The translations under genes were made by a program, and so were the position numbers. From Smittium culicis (taxonomy: Eukaryota; Kickxellomycota; Harpellomycetes; Harpellales; Legeriomycetaceae): a DNA stretch of 41,207 nt. Where the stretch lies: assembly GCA_001970855.1 (NCBI GenBank), contig LSSN01005344.1, positions 1 to 41,207 on the forward strand, in the 5' to 3' direction. A model generated the notes under the pieces. The model saw only the letters and a program-made list of their open reading frames with translations. It had not been told where the DNA came from and did no database searches. Position 1 is the first letter of the stretch; every line of letters begins with the position of its first letter. Positions 12,048-22,749 of this stretch are shown here, in pieces.

Positions 12048-15000
12048 ATGAATGAAACAACCAAAGAACAAATTTCATGCCTTGAGCAGATTTTGTCCGG
12101 AGATCCTTTACTAACAAAACAAGCTGAAAATAAATTACTATCGTTGAGTTCGATTCCAGGTTATCATTACAATCTACAAGGAATATACTTAGACAAGTCT
12201 ATCCCTAATCAAATTCGACTAATAGCATCAATCAACTTTAAAAATGGAGTTTCAAGATTCTGGAGAAATACTGCTCCTGGGTAAAAAAATAAATCATAAT
12301 ATACTTTCTTTTGTTATTACGTTAAAAAAAATCACTTAACCTTTCAATCGTAATTCAATCTTTATAACTTTATTAATATTGATTAGAGCAATTAAAGACG
12401 AGGAAAAAAACATGATCCGTTCTCGATTAATCGAACAAGATTCTTCAGATACAAATCAAATAAATTTACAATACAATTTAGCAATTTCTAAAATTGCTCG
12501 CTGGGATTTCCCTGTTTTCTGGTACTTCAATTCGCTTATATTTATTAATTTTCAAGATATATTTTTCTTTTTTAATTAGAATCTACTACTCTATGTTTCC
12601 ATATTTAAATAAGCATGATTATTAAAACATTAGAAAGTTAAAATCCTATAATATCGTTTTCTTTAAAATAGGCCTTCAATCCTAGACGATTTGGTTAGTA
12701 ATGTAGAATTTATGCAAAAAAGCTGCACATTAGATTCAAACTTTTTCCGAATAGAAAATTCTTTAATGGCTCTACATTACTCTATAAAAACTTCCTGCAG
12801 TCGCGTTTTAGCCACCGAAAGAAATGCTTTCAAATCCTTTTCTGCGTCTTTTATCCCCAAAATTTCCAATTGGTATAAAAGCTACGTTTATTTATTCTTT
12901 GAAAATCAGTCCTACAACCCAAGATTTCTAGTTCCCGCAATTTATTGTATGAAAATCATAAAAAGACTATTCGCTTTTGGTATCACTAATCCGGAAAATA
13001 ACCCTGATTGTTTACTGCTTTATGACTTGATCTTTGAAAGCTTGTCACAATTTTATAACTTCTTTTCTAACTCTTCTACCCCAAATGATATTGACAATAT
13101 CACTAAACTATCGTTAAAGCTTATTGTCTCAATAGGAAAGTTTTATATTGAGGTTTCTAAATTCAGCCCTACTTCTTTTGTCCTAATGGAAAAAACTGTT
13201 TCAGTCATGCAATGGTACGGTAATATATTAGTTTCTAATGAAACTGATATCCCACCATTTTTTCAGTATAACCCACTCCTCGAAGGTTACGACTTAACCC
13301 CAAACAAAATTCACTTACAATCGATGCTCTTGTTCAAAGCGATTGTTCGCAACTTAGCTTTTGAAACTGATTATGAATCGCAAAACGAAAACTCTCCTGC
13401 AACTATTTGCAACAATATTATCACCAAGGTATTCTTCAACGATGACTTTGTTTCTTTGCTAATAAATGCAATGATTACTAAATATATGGTCTTATCCAAC
13501 AAGGATATCGATAAATGGGAATTCGAGCCAGAGGAATGGATTATAGAGGAGGAATCTGACAATTGGTTGATTGATATTAGAGCGTGTTCTGAAAAACTGT
13601 TTACTGAGCTCTTCATGGATAAAAAAGAAATACTACTTCCGCAACTTTTGTCCAACTTGGGAAACACATCAGAGCTTTCAATCCAAAAAAAGGATGCTTT
13701 GTATACTGCTGTTGGTTTATGTGCATTTGAGTTGAGTAAGTCGATAAACTTTACAGAGTGGCTACAATCGCATTTAATCAACGACATCAAGCAAAGCTAT
13801 GCTGGTTCTGAGATAATAAGAAGAAGAATCGTTTGGCTGATTGGAAAGTGGGTAACAAATGGTCTAGTACCTGAAAATTTAGCTTTATGCTACGAAATTA
13901 TTTTACAGTGTTTATCAGAAAATGAGACCAGCATAGTTGTAAAACTATCGTCTGTTGTAAGCTTGAATGAATGCTTTAATGACTGGAATTTCGATCCAAA
14001 CGATCTGGTTCAGTATAGCGAAATAATAGTCAAATCACTTGTAAGCCTCTTAAAAAATCCGCTGATTTCAGAGAGTAAACCAATAGTAATTAACTGTTTG
14101 TCGATGTTTATTGAAAGAATGCGTTCTTCAATAAAACCTGTTCTAGGACTATTAATCGAGGCTGTCCCTATTATCTGGGAAGACATTGCTAGCGACACTA
14201 ACGCTAATGGCGAAATAAACAATCCGAACTGCGTTAAATCGGTAATTGATTTGACAACTAATTTAGTTAATTCGTCAGGAGCTGAAAGTCAACATCTTAA
14301 CAACTTTGTTTGCCCTATGATTTCATTTTCGTGCTGCAACTCACCTGTTCAAGTTTTCCTACAAGAGCGAGGATTAGAGCTCTGGATGGCATCCCTTAAA
14401 CAATGTGAATTTTTGAGTTCAGATTTAGCAAGCTTATTTGGATTAGTCTGCCAGCTATTAGGAAGTGACAACTCTGAGTTTATGAGCGAGTACTTTTCCA
14501 TATTACAAAGTTACTTCTACCTACATCTTCCTCTCTTCATTTTTGAACAAAATAAGGAAAACCTTTTAAACATTAAGAACTCAAACGAAATTTCAAGCAT
14601 TGATGTTATAAACAGAATCTCTGTTGGATTCCAAGAGTTGGTGTTGAACATAACAGGGCATTTAGTTTCTAACAGCTATAATTCAAAATTCTTTTGCTCA
14701 ATGATAAATATGCTTGACGCTTTATTTTTATCGATAAATACAGCAGATAGGGTCGACTTTATGAAATTCTTTGAGCTCTTAAAGATTAACAATTTTATAG
14801 CAAATATTTATGGAATTTGCCAATCAGGGTCAAAATATTCTCCAATAGTAATGTCATACGCAGCTGCACTTCTGGCTAGGTTGATATTGATTTCTGGGGA
14901 TAACATTGAAGATTTTGTTAGAGTTTTGGCATCTATAATTGGGCGAAGTGATTTTGATTTGGTACTTAAAGACCTCTGCCATATTTTACTTAATAACTAC

Positions 15001-15492
15001 GATATGCTTGTGTACCAAAAGCACCGCAAGCTAGTTTGCTTAGCGCTATCAATATTGGTATCGACTACCAGTATATCGGTATTGAACCATTTATCGAGTA
15101 TAATCAATGTTGTCTGGATAGATTTTCAAGCATCCACCGGTAAGAGCAGTGATTACGCCAACACTTCAGATGATCCAAAAAAACGTATGCTTCTCAACAA
15201 GCCAATCGGAATATCATGGGACAAAGGCGTAGACAAGCTCAATTCTGAGCTTGATGTGTATGACGACGATTCGGAAGAAAGCTCAACAAGTCATGAATCT
15301 ATTAGGAAACATTATTTTGCTAACAATGACTTTGTGGCCAAAGTCAACGAGTTATTATTTATAAAGACTAGATTTAGTGCTAATAGGCAAAAATATTCTG
15401 ACGAAGAGCTTGTAAAATTAACATTCGGCGATCTTGGTGAAGAGCTTGCAATGGAGAACCTTAATTTTATAAAGTCATTACCTGACGTATGA
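12048..15492 (+). CDS. IPO11: Importin-11 / Kap120-like nuclear transport receptor, three exons
   Basis: Exons 12048-12280, 12387-12521 and 12672-15492 encode 1062 aa (human IPO11 975, yeast Kap120 about 1030). The introns are 106 and 150 nt, both interrupt codons at phase 2, and the joined frame reads APGAIKDEEK and FPVFWPSILDDL, matching human IPO11 (APHALSEEEK, CPRQWPELI). The N-terminus holds the importin-beta N-terminal domain, with RLIASINFKNGVSRFWR at about residues 57-73. The rest is HEAT-like helical repeats, with an acidic insert near IEEESDNWLIDIRACSEKL and an acidic tail segment (DVYDDDSEESS). Members bind RanGTP and carry specific cargo into the nucleus; for Kap120/IPO11 these include ribosomal and ubiquitin-system proteins. 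The ATG follows an A14 run, and no upstream in-frame ATG was seen. There is no close neighbour on either side. Confidence 0.95.
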
Positions 15493-17137
15493 TATTTCTT
15501 TATAGAGATAGAAAAAAGAAAATACTATTAAATGAATTTATATTTTATTGGGCAAAATTTGATTAGAAATTCATTTTGATTAAAATTTAAAATAAAAAAT
15601 ATAAAAAAAAATTATGTATGCGTATTTTGTACATTTGGTAAGGGGTGATTTATATAAATGAATATTTTGATAAAGTGTATTAAATGAATACGAGTTTTTA
15701 TACAGGGGTTGGATTTAGAAGTGATAAAGTTACCATTTAATTTTATAAAGCCCTGCATATAAAAAAAGGAGTATAAAATTTGATACAATTAATAAATATG
15801 GATTAGAATTAATATTTCTATTTGAACATCTTGATATCTTAAAAGTACTTTTATAAACGAGAAATTGGAGTGATAAAGGTAATTTTTTTATTATAGCTTT
15901 AAATAAAAATATTTCTATAATTTATTTGTACCAACTTTGGGTTATATATGGGATAATTTTATAAAGAAATCAAAATTATAGATTCTTTTTTGTATTAAAA
16001 AGCGTTTATTTACTTATTTCATTTTTTATCTATACTAACTAATCTAATGGCACTATTCCAATCAGCAGATGTTAGCTAGTTTCAGTGCCATGATGAATAA
16101 ACAGTTATTGCGCGAAAAATAAAGGAATGTTTCTCATTAGAATCCATAAAATATACAGGTTGTATTATATTTTATTAGTTATCAGTTCCTAGATATAAAT
16201 TCAGTAAACTAAATATTTAGCACAGATTTAATGTACTTGAGTAAATGACTGGGTGTTAATGTTTGACTATAAAGAGTTAGTAAACATATATATTATTACG
16301 TAAATTTAGAGTATGGTAACAATTTGAAATGATTTCAACTACGATTTTACTCTTAGTATATAGTTTATTACTTATAAAAGATATAACCAACAAGTAACCT
16401 TTAGAAACGTTTTAACTGAGCTGTATAAATGTTTTTATATTTAATGAGACGTGAAAATGATATTTAAAACGCGGATTTATAATTATTGACTAGTGAATAA
16501 TTATGACTCCTCTATTTTTCGTCAGCGAATGAAATACAGCAATTAAAAGACATAATGGCTAAACCAATAAATGAATAAAAAACCAGCATGTGAAAGAATA
16601 GTATGCCAATTATTGGATAGACTAGGAGATATTTCGGGGTGTTTCAGCGAATGGACGGATGAGAAAAGGCATACTTATCAAAATGTTTGATTCTAAGCTT
16701 ATAGTTTTATTGATTTGATTTTTTTCTAATTTTCGAGAGGAATTTGTATGTTGTTATTTGACGCTATTAAATCTCAGATTTTTATTGCATTTTTAGTTGC
16801 TGGCTTAAATATTGAGGAAGTCTCCATTTAACTGCTATAAGCAACTTTGGTAACTAAATAACCATAGAAGTTGGCTTTTAGAATTATAATTTAGTTATAG
16901 AAAGACACTCTCTCTGTTCTTTTACTTTCATTGTAATTCCTGTTAATTGATCTGCACCTATTTGTTTTCTCATAGTCCTATATTCTCTTAATCTAACTCC
17001 CGCCCCTCCCAAAAGAAGCGCGATTAATAATATAGTATCAAAGCAAGGTCACTATCAAATACTTCCCCATTCCATAATTTCATATAGCTTAATTTATCCC
17101 CAGGTATTAGATATCTCTGTTATCGTATAAAAAGAAA
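15493..17137. other. Intergenic between IPO11 and the PDK-family kinase
   Basis: This 1.6 kb of A/T-rich DNA contains no convincing frame. An 8-bp inverted repeat, ATGGCACT (16047-16054) and AGTGCCAT (16084-16091), is the only clear symmetry. The last ~150 bases are pyrimidine-rich with a C-rich block at 16998-17014 and probably form the promoter of the kinase gene. Confidence 0.5.
16998..17014 (+). promoter_or_regulatory. C-rich block upstream of the PDK-family kinase
   Basis: The block CTCCCGCCCCTCCC occurs 124 bases before the kinase ATG, on its coding strand. CCCCT is the core of the yeast stress-response element. Similar C-rich blocks lie upstream of ATG2 and the acyl-CoA ligase. Regulatory meaning is inferred. 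Confidence 0.4.
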
Positions 17138-18484
17138 ATGGTCACGCGACGATGCTACAGCTCGTTTTCTGGAGCAAATCTCCCGCAACGTTTTTACCAG
17201 AACAGCGTGCTAGATAAGTACATCAAACAGGATGCAAAAAAAATTTCTCTACGACAGTTGGTCATGTTTGGTAGAAACTTAACTAAGGAAAAATTGATAG
17301 CTTCTGCAAACTATGTCCAAGCGGAGCTTCCCGTTCGTCTAGCCCATAGAATTCGCGATTTTCAGAGACTTCCCTACATTTGCGGCACCAATCCATACAT
17401 GGGCAAAGTCTACCAATTGTACTGGAACTCCTTTGATGAATTCAGGAAATTCAAAAAAATCGAAACTCTGCAAGACAACTCTGAATGGTGCAATCTCATG
17501 TCCCGCAACATGAAAGAGCATTCTCAGGTAATCCCTTTGCTCGGAATGGGTGTCAGCGAATGCGTCGGAATAGTCGACCACGAAGCTATCAACAGCTTTA
17601 TGAATCGTATGCTAATGACACGCATATCTAGAAGAACTCTCGTCGAGCAGCATATCATGCTCAGCGAAAATTTTTACAACTCAATTGACAACGAAATTAG
17701 GTACACAAATCAAAACACCAATTTTGGAGATTTACGCAACTTGTTCTCTGATAATTTTGGAACTCCTGCACATATCCATTCAGCTGCTACAACACAAAGT
17801 TCTGCTACTAGTAAAGCCCAAATTGTTGGTAAAGTTGATACCCAGTGTAATGTTGCCAGTTTAGTCCTTGACATTGGTTCTAAACTATCAAGCATTTTCG
17901 AAGATGCATACGATTTAGTTCCCTTAACGTCCCCACAGATAATCATCCACAGCCCTGAAAAAGTTCAGTTGATGTGTGTCACTGACCATATCGAATATAT
18001 CCTATTCGAAATTCTCAAAAACAGCATCAAAGCGACTATTCAAACCGCTTTAAAGAACTCTGAAAACGATATGAACCCAAACTTGCAAAATTTAGATTTT
18101 AGTCCTATCCATGTCACCATTTGCCAAAGCAAAACAAACGTAACTATCAGAATCAGCGACAAAGGCGGAGGAATCGAAAAAAAAATTTACGACCAGCTAT
18201 GGAACTACTGCTCCTCGTACAAAGCCCAATTTCTGACTAATTTTCACAGAGTCAAGGAGATGCAAGCTAAAACCAACGAATATACCGGCGTCTCGCCCTT
18301 AATCTCGCTAGGATTTGGTTTGCCCATGACTAGAGTCATTGCCAACTACTGGGGTGGTGAAATTAGCGTTTTCACGCTCCCTGGATATGGCGTTGACACC
18401 TACGTCAAACTTCCAAGGCTCGGTAATGTTTCCGAAAATTTGGCTTCTGAAAATCTCGACCTTGAAGACGGCTCGGTAGTGTAA
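17138..18484 (+). CDS. Mitochondrial pyruvate / branched-chain 2-oxoacid dehydrogenase kinase
   Basis: This single-exon gene encodes 448 aa, close to the family's usual 400-450. The start MVTRRCYSSF is basic and hydroxylated like a matrix-targeting peptide. Residues 40-180 form the helical PDK domain (PVRLAHRIRDFQRLPY, QHIMLSE, with His128 in the KEHSQVIP segment). Residues 285-430 form the GHKL ATPase domain: N-box FEILKNSIKAT with catalytic Glu291, G1 box DKGGGI at 341-346 and G2 box GFGLPMTRV at 392-400, then GYGVDTYVKLP. These kinases phosphorylate E1-alpha of pyruvate or branched-chain oxoacid dehydrogenase and switch it off. RIRDF...CGTNPYMGKVYQLYW looks closer to BCKDK/Pkp2 than to classical PDK1-4, so the substrate is uncertain. 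A Thr/Ser/Ala-rich insert lies near residues 208-228. It is the only intronless gene among the ten assigned. Confidence 0.95.
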   Translation: MVTRRCYSSFSGANLPQRFYQNSVLDKYIKQDAKKISLRQLVMFGRNLTKEKLIASANYVQAELPVRLAHRIRDFQRLPYICGTNPYMGKVYQLYWNSFDEFRKFKKIETLQDNSEWCNLMSRNMKEHSQVIPLLGMGVSECVGIVDHEAINSFMNRMLMTRISRRTLVEQHIMLSENFYNSIDNEIRYTNQNTNFGDLRNLFSDNFGTPAHIHSAATTQSSATSKAQIVGKVDTQCNVASLVLDIGSKLSSIFEDAYDLVPLTSPQIIIHSPEKVQLMCVTDHIEYILFEILKNSIKATIQTALKNSENDMNPNLQNLDFSPIHVTICQSKTNVTIRISDKGGGIEKKIYDQLWNYCSSYKAQFLTNFHRVKEMQAKTNEYTGVSPLISLGFGLPMTRVIANYWGGEISVFTLPGYGVDTYVKLPRLGNVSENLASENLDLEDGSVV

Positions 18485-18969
18485 GGTTAAATATAACCAT
18501 AACTGCTCTTTTGTCAGCTCTATCTTTACTATACACTTCTTCGCCGTTGTCACACCCACCCTCCATAACATTCTTACACAAGCCAGTCATCCTAAAACTA
18601 TTTACTAAATACCCATTTTAATAATATACTCTAGATACTATACCGATTATTACTTTATTTTCATTCTATCATACTTATCTGGGCATTTTGTATTCTTAAT
18701 ATTAATTTTTCTTATTTTTTTTTTGTAATAATAAATTGATTTAAAGCCAATTTTCTTTTTTTACCTATTTAGTATATATTAGCTCACCGATATTCAAATT
18801 CTCTTTAAAATGTAATACTATGATAAAAAACATTTATTTAGATATATTTTTAATGAGATACATTCAATTAGCTTAGCAAGTAGCTAGAAACAAGTTTGGA
18901 ATGTACAAAGGAAGAATTGTTTAATTAATTAATTATTTTATTTAATAGGGATGTGTATGTGTGTGGACA
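18485..18969. other. Convergent intergenic region, kinase / VMA12
   Basis: The kinase (+) and VMA12 (-) converge here, so the 485 bases hold two 3' ends. The sequence contains A/T runs including T-rich tracts near 18705-18725. No further gene was seen. Confidence 0.5.
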
Positions 18970-20265
18970 CTAAATTGCAGATGTGAATGCATCAGAAAAA
19001 AGGTACGATTCTATTGATGCAATGAAGATTATGCTGAAAAGAGATATAATTACGCGGTACCCAAGAGTAGTAGTAATCGCTGGCGAAAAATAAAAAGCAG
19101 CGAATCCAACCCCTAAAGAACTGAAAATAACGTTCAAAATTATGTACAAGCTTCTGGTAGTGTACTTGATGTCGCCAGTAGTAATAAAGTTGCTGCCACT
19201 ATCAGGTTGAAGGTGGCTACTATTTTTACTGGCTGAGTTTACTGAGGGATGGTCTACATTTTTGCTATTAAAATAGTCTGGTATTCCAGCAGTTTTTTTA
19301 GGCACCCAGCTGAGCCTCTTGCCTGCTATTTCTTTGTTGCTATATTTCTTGTCTGCATTTGATATATTGTAGTGCTTATTCGAACCTGGAATACTACTTA
19401 CCATCATGTAGTATTCGTATTCATTAATATCGTCAATAACTTTTTGCAGTCCTGGCTTTAATTTTTTTTCCTCCTAAATTAATTATTAGAATTTTTTAGG
19501 ATTAAAATATATAGCATATTTTAATTGAATATTTCAATCTTGTCACAATAAAATTTTTTTGTATGAAAAAAAATGGCGCGTATGAGCTCAATATAGATTA
19601 ATACAAATCAGATAGAAATAAAGAACAGACCTCATTATTTATATTTAGTTCATCACTATCGAAAAATTTGATTTCTGAATTTAATAGTAATCTTTTAAGA
19701 AACAGCCTATTCTCTAGCAGTATATTTATTTTGATTTAAAAAATAAAAAAAGAAGTAAGATTTTTAAGAGATTAAAGAGAGCTAAAAGTAACAGCTAAAA
19801 TTTACCTTGATTTGAGAGAAGAAATGTGTTGTGGAAAGCTAAAATTTCCTCATAAAACTCTAGATTGGCGTATATATTGGTATCTTTTTCAGAATATTTG
19901 TCTAAATTTGAAATAGCTTTCGATTTTGTAATTTTTTTTAAATCCACATTTGGAATATCAGAAGTATTTTGATCGTTTGAAAAAATGATACTGCTTGATT
20001 TATCGCTTACTTCTCGGGATTCAGTATCACTATTTATGCGCTCATTTTCGATATTTACGGGCGACAAAGAAATTAGTTTAGTTTCTAGCAGCTCGAATAA
20101 TTTATTTAGAGTTGATATTTCGTGAATGTATATACATTTTTTGTGCTCGTAAAAATCAGCATTGCATTCAGTATTGGGATATGTTTGTTTGAATTTATTA
20201 GAATCCTTGATATTTTTGCATACTTCGAGAGCAAAATCAGTGATTTTATAATAAATTACATACAT
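18970..20265 (-). CDS. VMA12: V-ATPase assembly factor Vma12/TMEM199-like, three exons
   Basis: Exons on the complement are 20265-19806, 19713-19631 and 19473-18970, encoding 348 aa. Phases (1, then 0) agree, with donors GTAAAT and GTCTGT and acceptors TAG. The N-terminal half is a hydrophilic, Ser/Asn-rich cytosolic region. Then come FLKRLLLNSEIKFF, KLKPGLQKVIDDINEYEYYMM (the position of the family's EYxRM motif), a basic linker, and two membrane segments at about residues 289-310 and 318-338. The order and C-terminal pair fit the Vma12 domain (PF11712). Vma12 works in the ER membrane with Vma21/Vma22 to assemble the V0 sector of the vacuolar proton pump. It is longer than most homologues because of the N-terminal region. 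GTAAGT directly after ATGATG in exon 3 could be an alternative donor, but the frame stays open through it. Confidence 0.82.
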
Positions 20266-20847
20266 ATTTCTCGAAAAACTATACTATTGAAATATTCGTG
20301 AATAAGTTTTTGCGTAGAGCAGTAATTTATATTATATAAGAGCAAAATTGAGAAAAAGCAAATGAATTATATAGCAGAAATTACAAGCTATTCAAGAAAT
20401 TTACTAATATTAAAAAGTATAAATACAAAATTGGCTCTCTCATATAAAATATAGGATTATTTTAGCCAATAGTGTTGTATATTTATACTGGTTTCCCTAA
20501 ATTATCCAATTGTTGTAAATAGTTGAATATTCAATTGCCAAAATATATACTAATTGGCCTGAGTACCTTTAGAGGATTTCAGCATATCCAATGGATATAT
20601 CCACCCACTGCTTTTCCCGATAATTGGTCATAAAATATGAAAATTATGCATTAATTTGCAGAATTTGAATAATTAATTTGAAGGCAGATTCTAATGGAAG
20701 ACTAAAATATAATTTTATTACTCACTAAAGTCAAAGCTCTACAGATTTATCTGTTTATAAGAAATTATATTTCATCCCTAGCTAATAGACATACCCAACA
20801 ATTTTAGCATTCTATATATTATTTCGAAAAGCATTTTCTCAAGTAAA
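20266..20847. promoter_or_regulatory. Shared divergent promoter region of VMA12 and DCP2
   Basis: The two start codons face away from each other across 582 bases, so both promoters must lie here. The region is A/T-rich. No clear TATA pair or repeated binding site was recognised by eye. Confidence 0.55.
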
Positions 20848-22365
20848 ATGACTGCGATATCCTACGAAAATTTATCCGATGCTCTAGACGACCTTTCAAT
20901 GTAAGCTCCAATCTCTTATAGACAATTGTGAATTTTATTTTTATTTATTGAATTTATGTTAATTTACTGAAGCGTTATATAATTCTCACTACTATTATTT
21001 TTTTTTTTTTTTGAATAGTCGCTTCATTATTAATGTTCCCAAGGAAGAGCAGGGTAGCGTTGAAAGAATATTCTTCCAAATAGAAGAAGCTCATTGGTTC
21101 TATGAAGATTTTATTGTGGAAAACAATCCTCATTTACCATCAATGAATCTAAAGAATTTTGCTTCATGTATGCTCCAACACTGCCCTTTATTGTCTCAAT
21201 GGAGCATGAATCCATCTGAAGTCTACCAATCCTTTTTAAGCTACAAATTCAAAGTTCCTGTTTGTGGTGCTATAATTCTAAGTCAAGATATGAAAAAAGT
21301 TCTACTAGTTAAAGGATGGAGCTCTTCCTCCAGCTGGAGTTTCCCTCAAGGAAAAATTAATATAAAAGAAGCCGAGTTCGATTGTGCTAAACGTGAAGTA
21401 ATGGAGGAAATAGGTTTCGACATCTCCCCATTCTCTAATGAAAATCTCTGGATTGAACGCAATTTAATGGAGCATAGAGTTAGGCTTTATTACGCTATTG
21501 GAATACCTGAATCTACTGAGTTCAAGACTAAAACTCGCAAAGAAATTAGCGAAATTAAGTGGCACTATATCGCTGATTTGGTCAAATCCAAACCACGGAA
21601 TAGCGATAATAAACAGCAAAACTCTGGTGGTCAAAAAAATCCCAAATTTTTCTTGATCAGGCCATTTGTACAGTAAGTATACCTGTCATAATTGAATCAT
21701 TTCATTTTTTTTATAAAATATTTTTTATCACTTTTTAGGCCTATTATAAATTGGGTTAATGACTACTTAAATGGTCGGGATGTAAATCAGTTTCCAATTA
21801 ATACCAAAAATAACAATTATCAAAAAAGAGCAAATCAAAGGAATAATAACAATAATATTAATAAAAATCAATATCCTCAATATAATAACTATGAAAATAA
21901 CGAGTTTGTCAATTTACAAAACTTAAACTATAACGAGACGAGCCAAAATATTCTAGTCTCTCAGATTGACCAAAACAGCCAACTTTTGCCTAACTATTCA
22001 AATCAGCAAGGTTAATTTTTTTCTTTTTACCTTTTCATTATTTGATCACTTTTTGAAAAAAAACGTTTTTTTATATTATAGAAATCCATCAAGCTATCAG
22101 TACCAATACCTCTAACAACTATATTCAAAGTGACCAAAATACTATTAAAACAAAGTCTTTATTGAACATAATCCAAGGTTCCCAAATTAATAGCAACATT
22201 GGTCAAGCACCCATTCAAAATGCCGAAGCTGCTGAAACTACTGATAAAAAAAACTCTGATAGCTCCAGCAACTATAGTTACTTTTTTAACCAGCTATCTT
22301 TATCTATGCCTACATTCAATTTCAACCTTTCTAAAATTATGGATGAGTTCTCCAAGTACGAGTAA
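20848..22365 (+). CDS. DCP2: mRNA-decapping enzyme Dcp2, four exons
   Basis: Exons 20848-20900, 21019-21672, 21739-22010 and 22082-22365 encode 420 aa. Introns are 118, 66 and 71 nt and keep the frame. The N-terminal Dcp2 domain (about residues 18-105) contains RFIINVP, EEAHWFYEDF and CPLLSQW. It is followed by the Nudix domain with box GKINIKE...REVMEEIGF at 129-151, where the glutamates bind catalytic metal, and box B (KFFLIRPFVQPIINWVNDYL) across intron 2. Dcp2 with Dcp1 hydrolyses the m7G cap to start 5'-3' mRNA decay in the cytoplasm and P-bodies. The C-terminal tail is Asn/Gln-rich and disordered, apart from a final hydrophobic patch, FNQLSLSMPTFNFNLSKIMD. The start is set by a 53-nt first exon (MTAISYENLSDALDDLS), the usual short N-terminal extension. 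VMA12 diverges from it 582 bases away. Confidence 0.98.
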
Positions 22366-22749
22366 AATAGACTTTTAAAGATACAGCTAAACTAGTAATC
22401 GTATAATTTCATCAATCTAGCTTATTTCTCCTTTTTTTTTTTTTTTTTAAAAAAAAGCAAAGCTCTCCGTTTTTTAGTTGCATTAATCTTATTTTAGTTG
22501 ATATTTGTAGATTAAACTTATTTTTTTAATACTGTAAAAATTTGTAAATTAGCGTAAATAAATTTCATAAAGAGGTTTTTTTTTATTTGCAAGATAAATT
22601 GGATTTTAATATTTATATTTAGACAATAAGTATCGCATAAGGATAAAACCTGAAAATAAAAAAAATTAAAATTAAAGTCAATATCTTGCACAAGATTAAA
22701 AAAAAAAAATTAAATACAAAATACGATTAAAAATAAGCCTAGTAAGTTT
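22366..22749. other. Convergent intergenic region, DCP2 / acyl-CoA ligase
   Basis: These 384 bases hold the two 3' ends and several A and T homopolymer tracts (T16 near 22434). No gene is present. Confidence 0.5.

Noticed and set aside
13371..13790. 139-codon complement frame inside IPO11
   Set aside because: It is antisense to a continuous, well-conserved exon and has no family resemblance.
19385..19400. GTAAGTAGTATTCCAG as a 16-nt intron in VMA12
   Set aside because: It is far shorter than any functional intron in the window, and the frame is open without splicing.
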